From Jannaschia helgolandensis (GTDB taxonomy: Bacteria; Pseudomonadota; Alphaproteobacteria; Rhodobacterales; Rhodobacteraceae), in NCBI RefSeq assembly GCF_900109285.1, contig NZ_FNZQ01000001.1:587001-651000 (forward strand): DNA of 64,000 nucleotides, given 5' to 3'. Shown one piece after another: positions 7,940 to 16,743 of the stretch. Made by a program: the position numbers and the translations under genes. The notes below the pieces were generated by a model. The model made no database searches. It was not told the origin of the DNA and saw only the letters and a list, made by a program, of their open reading frames with translations. Position 1 is the first letter of the stretch. Each line of letters begins with the position of its first letter.

Positions 7940-8749
7940 ATGACACTGTGGCCCGAGGTTTCGGTCGTCATCCCGATGCGAAACCGGGTCGTGTCGACCG
8001 CTGCTGCCGTCCGGTCGGCCTTGGCGCAGAAGGGCGTTTCAGTCGAGGTCATCGTGGTCGACGACGCATCCGATGGGGAAGATGCGGACAGGATTAACCG
8101 TATATTCGGCGACGCGATTACTCTTATACGTTGCGATATGCGCCGCGGCGCACCGACCGCCCGAAATCTCGGTGTCGCCTCGGCACGCGCGGCCATGGTC
8201 GCATTTCTCGACTCCGACGATGTATTCCTGCCGGACAAATTGCGGCTGCAGCGCACAGCGATGCAAGCCGGTGCACGGGGCTTTTCGGTCACCGGATTTC
8301 GCACGAAAGCCGGTCGTCGGTTCGTGTTGCCACGGCAAGCCACGCTGGGGATTGCGGCGCGCAATACCTTCGGCGGAACCAGCGGCCTCATGGTGCGGAC
8401 CGACATGATCCGCGCGGAACCTTTTGCCCCCGATATGCCGGCGGTTCAGGATTGGGAGTTGTATCTACGCCTTCTGCGTCTGGGCCCGCCTGCAGTCCTG
8501 AGACAGCCGCTTTATGTCTGTGACACAAGCGGGGTTGACAGAATCACAGCGAATGCGCGGCGCCGTGCATTGGGACACCGGATGCTGCAACTGCGCCATT
8601 TTAACGACAGAACCGACGCGGGGCGTCTTGCCCTGAAAGTGCAAGCGCTGAACCGCGTACTTTTGGCCGATGCGGCGCGCGGAGGCCTTGGGGCCGTGAC
8701 CCGTACGCGGATGCGCCTGTGCCGGAGCCTTCTAAGCCGGATAGCCTAA
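7940..8749 (+). CDS. Family 2 glycosyltransferase
   Basis: A 269-residue family 2 glycosyltransferase, the last gene of the plus-strand glycan cassette. Motifs are VSVVIPMRNR, VIVVDDASDGED, GAPTARNLGVASA and FLDSDDVFLPDKL, which form the nucleotide-sugar site with the DxD aspartates. The start lies one base after the stop of the sulfotransferase-like gene. A gene-free stretch follows. Donor and acceptor are unknown. Confidence 0.85.
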   Translation: MTLWPEVSVVIPMRNRVVSTAAAVRSALAQKGVSVEVIVVDDASDGEDADRINRIFGDAITLIRCDMRRGAPTARNLGVASARAAMVAFLDSDDVFLPDKLRLQRTAMQAGARGFSVTGFRTKAGRRFVLPRQATLGIAARNTFGGTSGLMVRTDMIRAEPFAPDMPAVQDWELYLRLLRLGPPAVLRQPLYVCDTSGVDRITANARRRALGHRMLQLRHFNDRTDAGRLALKVQALNRVLLADAARGGLGAVTRTRMRLCRSLLSRIA

Positions 8750-9105
8750 GCCCGGTCCTAGTGCACAGGGCGCACCAAAGCACTTTGTCCAAGGCTCCTG
8801 TCGGCAGGTCCAACCTGGGCGGCCGTCCCCGAGGCCCGACCCGGATCGACAACCCTGTCCGAAACGGCCCCAAGTCGTCGCAGACCGCAGGGGTGCCGCA
8901 GCGCATATGCCAGCCTGTGGTGACCGCGGCATGAAGCGTCCGGCAGATCGCAATAACCCTTCGCCCGCGAAACACGGTCGGAAGATGTTAGGAAATCCGG
9001 ACCGGGCAGGCGGGTCGTCTCAGGTTCAAAAAACCGCCGCGTCGCACCCCCGCCGCTGTGGCATCCGCATCCGTCCGATATGGCCCAAGGTTACTGGGTC
9101 ACGGC
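8750..9105. other. Gene-free stretch between the glycan cassette and nadD
   Basis: I see no convincing coding sequence on either strand in these 356 bases; open frames here have no recognisable protein features. A C-rich segment near 9046-9060 faintly resembles the core of cobalamin riboswitches but lacks the rest of the structure. Both flanking genes end here (convergent 3-prime ends), so the stretch is probably a terminator region or decayed sequence. Confidence 0.5.
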
Positions 9106-9705
9106 CTAGCGCCAGCCACCCTCCGCGCGGATCGCGCTGGACGATGTGGTGTTCATCGGCACATTCAGGAAGGTCCACGCCGGGGACGTTTGCCGCCCTA
9201 GCCCTTGCGCCGCCTCGGTCGGAATTCGCGCGTTTCGATAGATCGTCGCGGTCGGAGAGCTGAGCGCCGCCGCGCGATCGCCGGGCCGGGCCAATACAGC
9301 GACGGGCACGGCAGCAAGAATGCTGCGCCAATGGTCCCAATGGTGGAACTGCGCCAGATTGTCCGCCCCCATCAACCAGACGAACCGCACACCCGGGTAT
9401 CGCGCCTGCAACGCTGCGATCGTGTGTGCCGTATAGCGGGTGCCCAGCCGCACCTCGAGATCGGTGACGACGACGCGTGGATTGTCGATAACGCTACGTG
9501 CCTGCGCCATACGACGATCCAGCGATGCCGGGCCCTGCGTTTTGAGCGGATTGCCCGGACTGACCAGCCACCATACCCGGTCAAGACCCAGACGCTTGAT
9601 CGCCTCGCGGGTGATGTGACCATGACCGGCATGGGCCGGGTCGAAAGACCCGCCCAAGAGGCCGATTATCTGCCCCGGTCGGGCAATGGGAAAGCCGTTG
9701 CGCAT
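9106..9705 (-). CDS. nadD: Nicotinate-nucleotide adenylyltransferase
   Basis: A 199-residue cytoplasmic enzyme that adenylates nicotinate mononucleotide to deamido-NAD in NAD biosynthesis. The N-terminal [17 protein letters not shown] carries the nucleotidyltransferase HxGH motif; [11 protein letters not shown] and [16 protein letters not shown] are family-specific NadD segments; the C-terminal TSSSAIR is the equivalent of the ISSTxIR motif. Length matches the family. It stands alone here: the usual neighbour rsfS is not present on either side. The intergenic region upstream, toward ettA, is about 390 bases. Confidence 0.93.
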   Translation of the reverse strand: MRNGFPIARPGQIIGLLGGSFDPAHAGHGHITREAIKRLGLDRVWWLVSPGNPLKTQGPASLDRRMAQARSVIDNPRVVVTDLEVRLGTRYTAHTIAALQARYPGVRFVWLMGADNLAQFHHWDHWRSILAAVPVAVLARPGDRAAALSSPTATIYRNARIPTEAAQGLGRQTSPAWTFLNVPMNTTSSSAIRAEGGWR

Positions 9706-10096
9706 CGCGTCATCAACACCTTACCGCACCCATCGCGCAAGGGCGCGATTGTCGGCCTCTTCAGCGCGCGAGGTCATGAACAAAGTGCATCCGAGGTTCA
9801 GATGCCGTTCATCACCTCCCGCCGCCATGCCCATAACCGAGCGTCGCGCATCGTGCGAAACGCCGACCGAACTGGCCCGTGCGCGCGTTGCTGTCTGGGG
9901 AACACGCTCGCTGAAGGCCGGAAATCTGGCGGCAGCGGCCAATCAACCGCTTCGATTCCCGGCGTCGGTACTGCGGCACGCGACGGCCTGGCGCCCGCCG
10001 ATGGCGGCTGCGACCGCAGGTTACGCCGGGCGCATTGCCCCCGCGCGGGTGGCGATATACATGGCGGCCATACCCCGAAACCGGAGGAATTCCAGC
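9706..10096. other. Divergent region between nadD and ettA
   Basis: No gene could be supported in these 391 bases on either strand. The stretch should contain the promoters of the two divergent genes. The only clear signal is the ettA ribosome-binding site GGAGG at 10083-10087. The frame of ettA stays open upstream to 9686, but that extension is low-complexity, arginine/alanine-rich, and unlike any family, so it was not included in the gene. Confidence 0.5.
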
Positions 10097-11752
10097 ATGG
10101 CGAGCTATCAATACGTCTATCACATGGACGGCGTGTCCAAGGCCTATCCCGGCGGCAAGAAGGTGTTCGAAAACGTGCGCCTGTCGTTCTTGCCCGGCGT
10201 CAAGATCGGCGTCGTCGGCGTTAACGGCACCGGCAAGTCGACTCTGATGCGGATCATGGCCGGACAGGACAAGGACTTCCAGGGCGAGGCATGGGCCGCC
10301 GAAGGAGCGAAAGTCGGTTACCTGCCGCAGGAGCCGAACCTCGACGACAGTCTGACGGTGCGCGAGAACGTCATGCTGGGCGTCTCCGAGAAGCAGGCCA
10401 TCCTCGACCGTTACAATGAACTTGCCATGAATTATTCGGATGAAACCGCCGAGGAGATGGCCAGTCTGCAGGACGTCATCGACAGTCAGAACCTCTGGGA
10501 TCTGGACAGTCGTGTCGACATCGCTCTGGAGGCACTGCGCTGCCCCCCAGATGATGCGAGTCCGGCAAACCTGTCGGGTGGCGAACGCCGTCGTGTTGCG
10601 CTGTGCAAGCTGCTGCTGGAAGCGCCGGACATGCTATTGCTGGACGAGCCGACGAACCACCTGGACGCCGAGACGATCGCCTGGTTGCAGCGACACCTGA
10701 TCGACTACAAGGGCACGATCCTGATCGTGACACACGACCGTTACTTCCTCGATGACATCACGACCTGGATTCTGGAACTGGAGCGGGGCCGCAGCATTCC
10801 CTACGAAGGCAACTATTCATCCTGGGTCGAACAGAAAGCCAAGCGATTGGCGCAGGAAGCCAAAGAGGACAAGTCGCGTACCAAGACGCTGGAGCGGGAA
10901 CTGGAATGGATGCGCGCCGGGGCCAAGGCGCGACAGTCGAAGTCCAAAGCCCGGATCGCAGCCTATCACGAAATGGCGGACCGCTCCGAGAAGGAGTTGG
11001 TCGGCAAGGCCCAGATCATCATTCCGAATGGCCCGCGCCTGGGAAGCAAGGTAATCGAGGTCGATAATCTGACCAAGGCCTATGGCGACAAGCTGTTGTT
11101 TGAAAACCTTTCGTTTTCGCTTCCTCCGGGCGGCATTGTCGGAGTCATCGGGCCGAACGGCGCGGGTAAATCGACCTTGTTTCGCATGCTGACGGGGCAG
11201 GAGCAGCCCGACACCGGAACTGTCGAATTCGGTGATACGGTCAAGCTGTCCTACGTCGATCAGTCGCGTGATGATCTTAACCCGGACGAGAATGTCTGGC
11301 AGGCGATTTCCGGCGGGGCCGAACTGATCAAGCTGGGCGACGCTGAGATCGCCTCCCGCGCCTATTGCGGGGCATTCAACTTCAAGGGCGCAGACCAGCA
11401 GAAGAAGGTCGGCATCCTGTCAGGCGGTGAGCGCAATCGCGTCCATATGGCACGGCTCTTGAAAGACGGCGGAAATGTTCTGCTGCTGGACGAACCGACC
11501 AACGATCTGGACGTGGAGACGCTGCGCGCGCTGGAAGACGCCATTGCGGAATTCGCGGGCTGTGCCGTGGTCATCAGCCACGACCGTTTCTTCCTCGACC
11601 GGCTATGCACGCACATCCTCGCGTTCGAAGGCGATGCGCATGTCGAGTGGTTCGAGGGTAACTTCGAGGCCTACGAAGAAGACAAGGCCCGACGTCTGGG
11701 GCCGGAATCGCTGAATCCGACGCGGGTCAAGTACAAGAAGTTCTCACGTTGA
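10097..11752 (+). CDS. ettA: Energy-dependent translational throttle protein EttA (ABC-F)
   Basis: A 551-residue soluble ABC-F protein with two ATPase domains and no membrane segments. Domain 1 has GVNGTGKSTL and LSGGERRRVALCKL with LLLDEPTNHLD; domain 2 has GPNGAGKSTL and LSGGERNRVHMARL with LLLDEPTNDLD. The linker between them (about residues 240-310) is charged and helical, as in the ribosome P-site/tRNA-interaction motif. EttA gates entry of initiating 70S ribosomes into elongation according to ATP/ADP ratio. The ATG at 10097 follows GGAGG by nine bases and gives the usual EttA N-terminus (YQYVYHMDGVSKAYPGGKKV). Confidence 0.95.
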   Translation: MASYQYVYHMDGVSKAYPGGKKVFENVRLSFLPGVKIGVVGVNGTGKSTLMRIMAGQDKDFQGEAWAAEGAKVGYLPQEPNLDDSLTVRENVMLGVSEKQAILDRYNELAMNYSDETAEEMASLQDVIDSQNLWDLDSRVDIALEALRCPPDDASPANLSGGERRRVALCKLLLEAPDMLLLDEPTNHLDAETIAWLQRHLIDYKGTILIVTHDRYFLDDITTWILELERGRSIPYEGNYSSWVEQKAKRLAQEAKEDKSRTKTLERELEWMRAGAKARQSKSKARIAAYHEMADRSEKELVGKAQIIIPNGPRLGSKVIEVDNLTKAYGDKLLFENLSFSLPPGGIVGVIGPNGAGKSTLFRMLTGQEQPDTGTVEFGDTVKLSYVDQSRDDLNPDENVWQAISGGAELIKLGDAEIASRAYCGAFNFKGADQQKKVGILSGGERNRVHMARLLKDGGNVLLLDEPTNDLDVETLRALEDAIAEFAGCAVVISHDRFFLDRLCTHILAFEGDAHVEWFEGNFEAYEEDKARRLGPESLNPTRVKYKKFSR

Positions 11753-11822
11753 TTCAACGGCGCATGTCAGCGTGTCCGCTACCCCCTGGGGCGCGCGCTC
11801 GTTCGCTGGACAGTTGCGCGCC

Positions 11823-12431
11823 TTACCGCGCCCCCTGTTCAAGCTGACGCAAGGCGCGATGCACAGCCCGGACCTGTCCGCCCGGCAAGGCGCGCAGGTC
11901 GCTGGCCTGTTCCAGCGATGGCTTGCCCATCAGGCTCATGGCAATCACCGCCGGATGTTCGCGTGCCATGCTGGCCGTGTCGAACGTCTCTGCAATCAGT
12001 CTGTGTACGGAGTCGGGGGCGAGCGTGGTGGATTGCAACGGCGTATCGGCCCGACGATCAGGCCGATACGGCTCGGGAGCCGTCAGCGTCAGGCGCGGCC
12101 CGACGGTCGGTCGCCGCGCCGGTTCTGACGCGTCCGCTGTCGGCGCCACCGGGTCAGGACGCAGGCGGGGCGCCGGCTTGGTAAAGACGCGTGTTGTCTT
12201 GGGCGCAGCAGGTGAGGGCGCCGGGGTCTGCGCCATTCCGGCGCGTCCTTCGACGGTTTCGACCAGATCGCGCGCCCAGTCACGCAGACGCTCGGGTGCG
12301 ATAGACGTCGCATTGGTTCCCCCGGTGCCAAGCATAGCGATCAGGGCGTGTGCCTTTTCTGCGTTGCTGGCGGGCGACGCGGCGGCAGCTCGGGTCAGGG
12401 GCACGGCGGGTTTACCGGCAGTATTTGGCAT
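11823..12431 (-). CDS. Unknown protein at the end of the fliF-fliP operon
   Basis: A 202-residue protein I do not recognise. The middle (about residues 65-140) is rich in proline, alanine, arginine and threonine and probably disordered; the ends (residues 20-60 and 145-202) look helical. It has no signal peptide and no membrane segment. It starts 12 bases after the fliP stop on the minus strand, so it is most likely cotranscribed with the flagellar genes. A flagellar assembly or regulatory accessory role is only an inference from position. Codon pattern and third-position GC look like those of its neighbours. Confidence 0.6.
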   Translation of the reverse strand: MPNTAGKPAVPLTRAAAASPASNAEKAHALIAMLGTGGTNATSIAPERLRDWARDLVETVEGRAGMAQTPAPSPAAPKTTRVFTKPAPRLRPDPVAPTADASEPARRPTVGPRLTLTAPEPYRPDRRADTPLQSTTLAPDSVHRLIAETFDTASMAREHPAVIAMSLMGKPSLEQASDLRALPGGQVRAVHRALRQLEQGAR

Positions 12432-12443
12432 GAGAAGTCCTTG

Positions 12444-13151
12444 TCAGAGATAGCTTCGCACCAGCGCGCCGGACACCAATGTCCAGCCATCCACCACAAC
12501 GAAGAATGCGAGTTTGAAGGGCAGTGAAACGATTGCCGGGGGCACCATCATCATGCCCATCGACATCAGGATCGCGGCGGCGACCATATCGATGATCAGA
12601 AAAGGCATGAAGACCAGGAACCCGATCTGAAACGCCCGACTGACTTCCGACAAAAGGAACGATGGCACCAGAACGGAAAGTGCGCCGGGTTCCGTCCCGG
12701 GGCGGAGATCCTGCAAATGCGCCAGCGTATTGGCGTCGACGCGGTTCGCCATAAAGGCGCGGAACGGCTCGACTGCGGCGGGGATCGCCTCACTCGCGTC
12801 CATTTCGCCGCGCGTCAACGGGCCGACCCCGGCTTCCCAGGCGGCCATCGCAACAGGCTCCATCACGAAATAGGTCAGGAACATCGCCAGACTGACAATC
12901 AGCATGTTGGGCGGCGAAGCCTGCAACCCGATGGCCTGTCGCATGATCGAAAGAACCGTCACGATGAACGGAAAACAGGTCACGGTAATCGCAATGCCGG
13001 GGGCGAGGCTCAGAACTGTCAGCAGCGCGATCAGCTGGACCGTTCGCAGGGTCAGCGTGCCTTCGCCAAGCTCTATCCCCAGTTCCTGCGCGTAGACCGT
13101 TCCGGGCAAGGTCAGCATTGCGGTGAGAACGAGGCCAAACAGAAATCTCAC
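12444..13151 (-). CDS. fliP: Flagellar type III export gate protein FliP
   Basis: A 235-residue inner-membrane protein with an N-terminal signal peptide (to about residue 21, VYA) followed by about four hydrophobic segments. Diagnostic FliP segments are SPPNMLIVSLAMFLTYFVM, the PSFLLSEVSRAFQIGFLVFMPFLIIDMV stretch split by polar residues, and SMGMMMVPP. FliP forms the core of the export gate with FliQ and FliR; both partners are encoded in this window. Its start overlaps the fliN stop by four bases. Confidence 0.95.
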   Translation of the reverse strand: MRFLFGLVLTAMLTLPGTVYAQELGIELGEGTLTLRTVQLIALLTVLSLAPGIAITVTCFPFIVTVLSIMRQAIGLQASPPNMLIVSLAMFLTYFVMEPVAMAAWEAGVGPLTRGEMDASEAIPAAVEPFRAFMANRVDANTLAHLQDLRPGTEPGALSVLVPSFLLSEVSRAFQIGFLVFMPFLIIDMVAAAILMSMGMMMVPPAIVSLPFKLAFFVVVDGWTLVSGALVRSYL

Positions 13152-13423
13152 GCAATGCCATCCGTTTCGGCCACTTCGGTCAGGCGAACGGCAAGGCGAC
13201 CGGACGGATCGCCGTCCATCTCCTGGAGTTCGCCGCGCGCGATCAGGCGGTCGCCCGCATACAGTTCGACCGGGTCCGTCAGCCCGCGGTCCAGTGTCAG
13301 GATGGCGTCACGCTTCAGCGTCAGAAGTTCCGCCACCGTCGGATGTGCCCGTCCGACCGAGATTGTGATCTCGACAGGAACGCGGGACATGGCGGATTTC
13401 GTGTCTTGGGTCGGATCAGCCAT
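13148..13423 (-). CDS. fliN: Flagellar motor switch protein FliN
   Basis: A 91-residue SpoA-domain protein matching short FliN. It contains VPVEITISVGRAHPTVAELLTLKRDAIL, then VELYAGDRLIARGEL, the conserved FliN/FliM C-terminal core. FliN forms the bottom of the C ring and docks FliH during export. The gene overlaps fliH by eight bases upstream and fliP by four downstream. fliM and fliG are not in the window. Confidence 0.9.
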   Translation of the reverse strand: MADPTQDTKSAMSRVPVEITISVGRAHPTVAELLTLKRDAILTLDRGLTDPVELYAGDRLIARGELQEMDGDPSGRLAVRLTEVAETDGIA

Positions 13424-14018
13424 TCAGGGCCTCCTTAACGCCGGCGGCATCCTGCCCCCGGTCCATCGTTGCAAGAAAGGTTTCAAGCGCATCGTCCAGC
13501 GCGGTCAGCACGCCCTCCAGATCGATCTGACGCTCCTGACCCGTCCACCGGATCAACGCCTGGGACATCGACAAGACAGGCTCTGACGTGACGGTGACGC
13601 GTTCTGCCGCGATGCCGCCCCGTTCCAGCAGGCGCGCAACCGGAGCCGCGTCTTCGGGCGCGACCACGAGCGTAAGACATTCCGTCCCGGCATCGAGAAC
13701 GGCCTCCACCTCCTCCAGCAGAATCGGCAGAAAGGCCCGTTCGACCGTGCTGGGCAGAAGTTTGTCGAACACGTCGCGGAGAGCAGGCTCCAGTGTCATC
13801 AGCGCAGTCGTCATAGCCGCGCGCTGATCCCGCTCCAACCCGGTCAGACGTTCGGCCAATTGCGCAGCGACGCGGGATTGCTCCGCTTCGACCTGAGCCA
13901 TGGCGTCATCCCATCCCGCGTTGTAGCCATCGTCGAACCGGTCGTTGGCATGGTCGACGGAGGCCATCCCAGGCGCCTGTCCGCGGGTGCCGAAATCTTC
14001 TAGCCTCAGGGCCATCAC
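13416..14018 (-). CDS. fliH: Flagellar assembly protein FliH-like
   Basis: A 200-residue charged, soluble protein between fliF and fliN, the usual place for fliH. Residues 25-75 are a predicted coiled coil (DGYNAGWDDAMAQVEAEQSRVAAQLAERLTGLE region) and the C-terminal half resembles the FliH/HrpE domain that binds the FliI ATPase. FliH regulates FliI and links it to the C ring through FliN. Sequence conservation in this family is low, so the call rests on composition plus position. Overlaps: four bases with fliF, eight with fliN. Confidence 0.75.
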   Translation of the reverse strand: MMALRLEDFGTRGQAPGMASVDHANDRFDDGYNAGWDDAMAQVEAEQSRVAAQLAERLTGLERDQRAAMTTALMTLEPALRDVFDKLLPSTVERAFLPILLEEVEAVLDAGTECLTLVVAPEDAAPVARLLERGGIAAERVTVTSEPVLSMSQALIRWTGQERQIDLEGVLTALDDALETFLATMDRGQDAAGVKEALNG

Positions 14019-15691
14019 CGGACCTCACCGGGCGTGTCGTCCATCCATCCGCGCAGGACTTCGATGGTTTCCTCCCGGCGATCCGTGATCAGACGCCGCA
14101 GGCGATCGACCGGATCGTCACTCGACGTGACATCCTCCTTGTCCCTTTCGGACAGGGTTGGCAGCGCAGACAGGTCTGAAAGATCGGGCAAGTCGCCCAT
14201 GTCCGGCAGGTCGCCGAGATCGGACAGGGGTGTGGGCTTGACCGCACCGGGTGCGGAAAGTTCCAATGGGGCGGCTGCCGTATTGGCTGACGGAGGACCG
14301 AGGGCCGTCGAAGCAGCTGCACTCCGATTGGTCAATTGCGGCGTCATCACCCTGTTCAGAACGGGACGCACGACAAAGGCCATAACTCCAATCGCAACAA
14401 GAGCCAGCAGACCCGCCGTCACCATCTGCGTCACCTGTCCGCCGCTGAGCCATGGCAGGGACAGGCCCGGAGCCACATTGCCCAGCTCATCAAGCTGCTC
14501 GAACTGCATGGTACGAACGGTGACCACATCGCCACGATCGGCTCGGAAACCGACTGCCGATTCGACCAGCTCGCGAATGACCGACAGTTCCTCCCCGGTG
14601 CGCGGCGTCCACGCAATCGTTCCATCGGCGGCCGGTTCGCGCAGCCCGTCTACCATGACGGCCACGGTCAGACGGTCGATTGCACCGGGTGCCCGCTCGA
14701 TCTGTCGCTGGGTGGCCGAAAAGTCGTAGTTGACCCGTTCCCGCGTCTCGGCGTTGCTGCTTTCGCTGCCGCCCCCGTCGGCGGCGTCGCCCTCGGGCAG
14801 GTTGCTGGCCACTGTAACGCCCGCGCCCGCTCCGCCCCGGTCGGAGGCGGTTCGCTCCTCCGTATCGGTGCTGATTACCACGCGGCTGTCAGGATCCAGC
14901 ACGCGTTCGGTGATCGTCTCACGGTCCTTGCGTGTCTCGACCGCGACCTCGACAACGAATCGCCCGTCGCCGACCCGTGCAGTCAAAAGATTTTCGACCG
15001 CAGCACGCATCTCTGCAATTCGCGAATCGCGCTCCTCTGCTTCGGTGTCGACAGCCCCGCCGCCGACCACGCGACGGCTGGCGGCATCGATCACTGTCAC
15101 ATCCTCGGGCACCAGGTTACGGACGGCACCGGCCACCAGCGACTGGACCGCACGGGCCAGCGACGATCCGACCGCGCCCGATGTCATCTGCACCGTGACC
15201 GAGGCGGTGGCCGTACGGTCGCGTGAAAATGGCGACGAATCGGCCGTGGCCAGATGGACCCGTGCCAGCTTGACCCCCGGCGATGCCAGAATCGTTCGCG
15301 TCAGCTCGCCTTCGCGGGCGCGCCAATAGGCGGCGTCGAACATCTGCGAAGTGGTTCCGAACCCACTGAGCCCGTCGAGCAATTCATAGCCGGTTCCATC
15401 CATGCGCGGCAGGCCTTCGCCCGCCAGTTGCATCCGTAACTCATCGCGCTCAGCACCGTCGACATAGATTGAATCGCCCGTGATTTCATAGGCGACGCCT
15501 CTCGTATCCAGGTTTGCGATCACTTCCGCCGCGGCAGAGGGATCGAGCCGTGCGAAAAGCAGTTCCATCCGGGGAGCGGTGGCCAAACGGGTCAGGAAAA
15601 ACACCGACAGGAATGCCAGCAGCGTCGCGACGGCAAGCACGCCAAGCCGACGCTTGTCCTGCCCCTGCCAGAAGGTTGTCAGATTCTCCAC
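14015..15691 (-). CDS. fliF: Flagellar MS-ring protein FliF
   Basis: A 558-residue inner-membrane ring protein. Transmembrane segments lie near residues 18-37 and about 420-445; between them is the periplasmic YscJ/FliF ring-building region, including ELLFARLDPSAAAEVIANL and the ILASPGVKLARVHLA segment. The C-terminal cytoplasmic tail ends with DPVDRLRRLITDRREETIEVLRGWM, the FliG-binding motif. The start is a GTG at 15691, preceded by GGAGG with seven-base spacing. It heads the minus-strand operon fliF-fliH-fliN-fliP and shares a divergent promoter region with fliL, which contains a CtrA-like box. Confidence 0.95.
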   Translation of the reverse strand: MENLTTFWQGQDKRRLGVLAVATLLAFLSVFFLTRLATAPRMELLFARLDPSAAAEVIANLDTRGVAYEITGDSIYVDGAERDELRMQLAGEGLPRMDGTGYELLDGLSGFGTTSQMFDAAYWRAREGELTRTILASPGVKLARVHLATADSSPFSRDRTATASVTVQMTSGAVGSSLARAVQSLVAGAVRNLVPEDVTVIDAASRRVVGGGAVDTEAEERDSRIAEMRAAVENLLTARVGDGRFVVEVAVETRKDRETITERVLDPDSRVVISTDTEERTASDRGGAGAGVTVASNLPEGDAADGGGSESSNAETRERVNYDFSATQRQIERAPGAIDRLTVAVMVDGLREPAADGTIAWTPRTGEELSVIRELVESAVGFRADRGDVVTVRTMQFEQLDELGNVAPGLSLPWLSGGQVTQMVTAGLLALVAIGVMAFVVRPVLNRVMTPQLTNRSAAASTALGPPSANTAAAPLELSAPGAVKPTPLSDLGDLPDMGDLPDLSDLSALPTLSERDKEDVTSSDDPVDRLRRLITDRREETIEVLRGWMDDTPGEVR

Positions 15692-15755
15692 GTGCGATCC
15701 TCCGGGATGCGATGCACCCGTTCTGGGCGTCGATGCACAGGATTCCGCAATTCCA

Positions 15756-15771
15756 TTAACATTCGGTTAGT
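15756..15771. promoter_or_regulatory. Candidate CtrA box between fliF and fliL
   Basis: TTAA (15756-15759), seven bases, then TTAGT (15767-15771), one base different in the second half from the consensus TTAA-N7-TTAAC. It sits in the 124-base divergent region, 65 bases from the fliF start and 45 from the fliL start, so it could control both operons. CtrA control of flagellar genes is established in alphaproteobacteria; binding here is inferred. Confidence 0.6.
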
Positions 15772-15815
15772 CACCAGTCGGGTAGGACAAATGCGGAACT
15801 CACGAGGATGCTGGT

Positions 15816-16328
15816 ATGCGCGACACCGACGATTCTGCCGACAAGGCGACCGGCAAGCCACGCCGTGGCATGGGAAAAATGGGGTGGATCGCGACCCTGA
15901 TTCTTGTGCTCGCGCTGGGTGGCGGCGGATTCTACGCGACTTTTTCCGGAATGGTCGGCGGCGGGCAGGACATGGCAAACCCGATACCTGAACAGGGCGA
16001 GGCCGGCGGCTACGACACCGCGACATCGGATGCGCCCAGTTATCTTGAACTCGACCCGCTGATGGTGTCGGTCGGCGGTGCAGGTTCTGTCCGCCAACTC
16101 CGGTTCCGCGCCTATCTCCAACTGGATGACCTACGAACCGATGTGGCGTCTCTTCAGCCCCGCATCCTGGATATTTTCGCGACTTACCTGCGCGCGATTT
16201 CCGTCGCCCGGCTAGAGGACCCTACGGCACTTCTGCACCTGCGCGCGCAACTTCTGCGGCGGGTTCAACTGCTGACCGGACCGAATGCCGTCAGCGACCT
16301 ACTCATCATCGATTTCGTGATCACCTGA
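15816..16328 (+). CDS. fliL: Flagellar basal-body-associated protein FliL
   Basis: A 170-residue inner-membrane protein with one transmembrane segment (about residues 23-46) after a charged cytoplasmic N-terminus. The periplasmic part has YLELDPLMVSVGG and RQLRFRAYLQLDD, typical of FliL, and ends with NAVSDLLIIDFVIT. FliL forms a ring around stator units. It opens the plus-strand operon that includes motE and motA. A second, more divergent FliL-like gene lies at 24300-24755. Confidence 0.88.
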   Translation: MRDTDDSADKATGKPRRGMGKMGWIATLILVLALGGGGFYATFSGMVGGGQDMANPIPEQGEAGGYDTATSDAPSYLELDPLMVSVGGAGSVRQLRFRAYLQLDDLRTDVASLQPRILDIFATYLRAISVARLEDPTALLHLRAQLLRRVQLLTGPNAVSDLLIIDFVIT

Positions 16329-16329
16329 G

Positions 16330-16743
16330 ATGCAGATATTCACCTTTATCTCCGACGTACTCCTGGTGGCCGCAACCCTTGGCATGGCGCTTTGGTGCCG
16401 CATTCTGAGCCAGCGGCTGAAGGCGTTCAACGACATTGACACGGGTCTGGGCGGAACGATCGCGGCGCTGTCGCTTCAGGTCGACGACCTGAAGGCCTCG
16501 ATCGCATCGGCAGCGGCATCGGCATCGGCGCAGGGCGATGACAGGGCCAGAATTCTGTCGGCAGCGACGGAAAAGGCTGACGACCGGATCGGACGGATGG
16601 AAATGCTTCTCGCCAGCCTGGAAGACCTCGAGGAGGAGGCATCGGATCGCCTGCTTCGGGATCCGGTTCCGCCTGTCGGCATCGAACCCATGCCAAGTTT
16701 CCGGGCCGCGAGAACGGTGGATTTCGGAAGGGGGGGCCGATGA
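16330..16743 (+). CDS. DUF6468/PflI-like flagellar protein
   Basis: A 137-residue protein with an N-terminal transmembrane segment (about residues 4-22), then a short basic patch and a coiled-coil region with FNDIDTGLGGTIAALSLQVDDLKASI. The layout and this segment resemble DUF6468 proteins, which include Caulobacter PflI (flagellar positioning). It starts one base after the fliL stop and overlaps the motE start by four bases. Family assignment is from memory of the pattern and moderately certain; function here is inferred from position. Confidence 0.6.
   Translation: MQIFTFISDVLLVAATLGMALWCRILSQRLKAFNDIDTGLGGTIAALSLQVDDLKASIASAAASASAQGDDRARILSAATEKADDRIGRMEMLLASLEDLEEEASDRLLRDPVPPVGIEPMPSFRAARTVDFGRGGR

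Noticed and set aside
9030-9115. Cobalamin-riboswitch-like segment (C-rich run followed by GCCGCTGTGG and GATATGG)
   Set aside because: Only the short core resembles the riboswitch; the upstream AAAGGGAA-GGTG part and the B12 box are missing, and no gene lies downstream on that strand.
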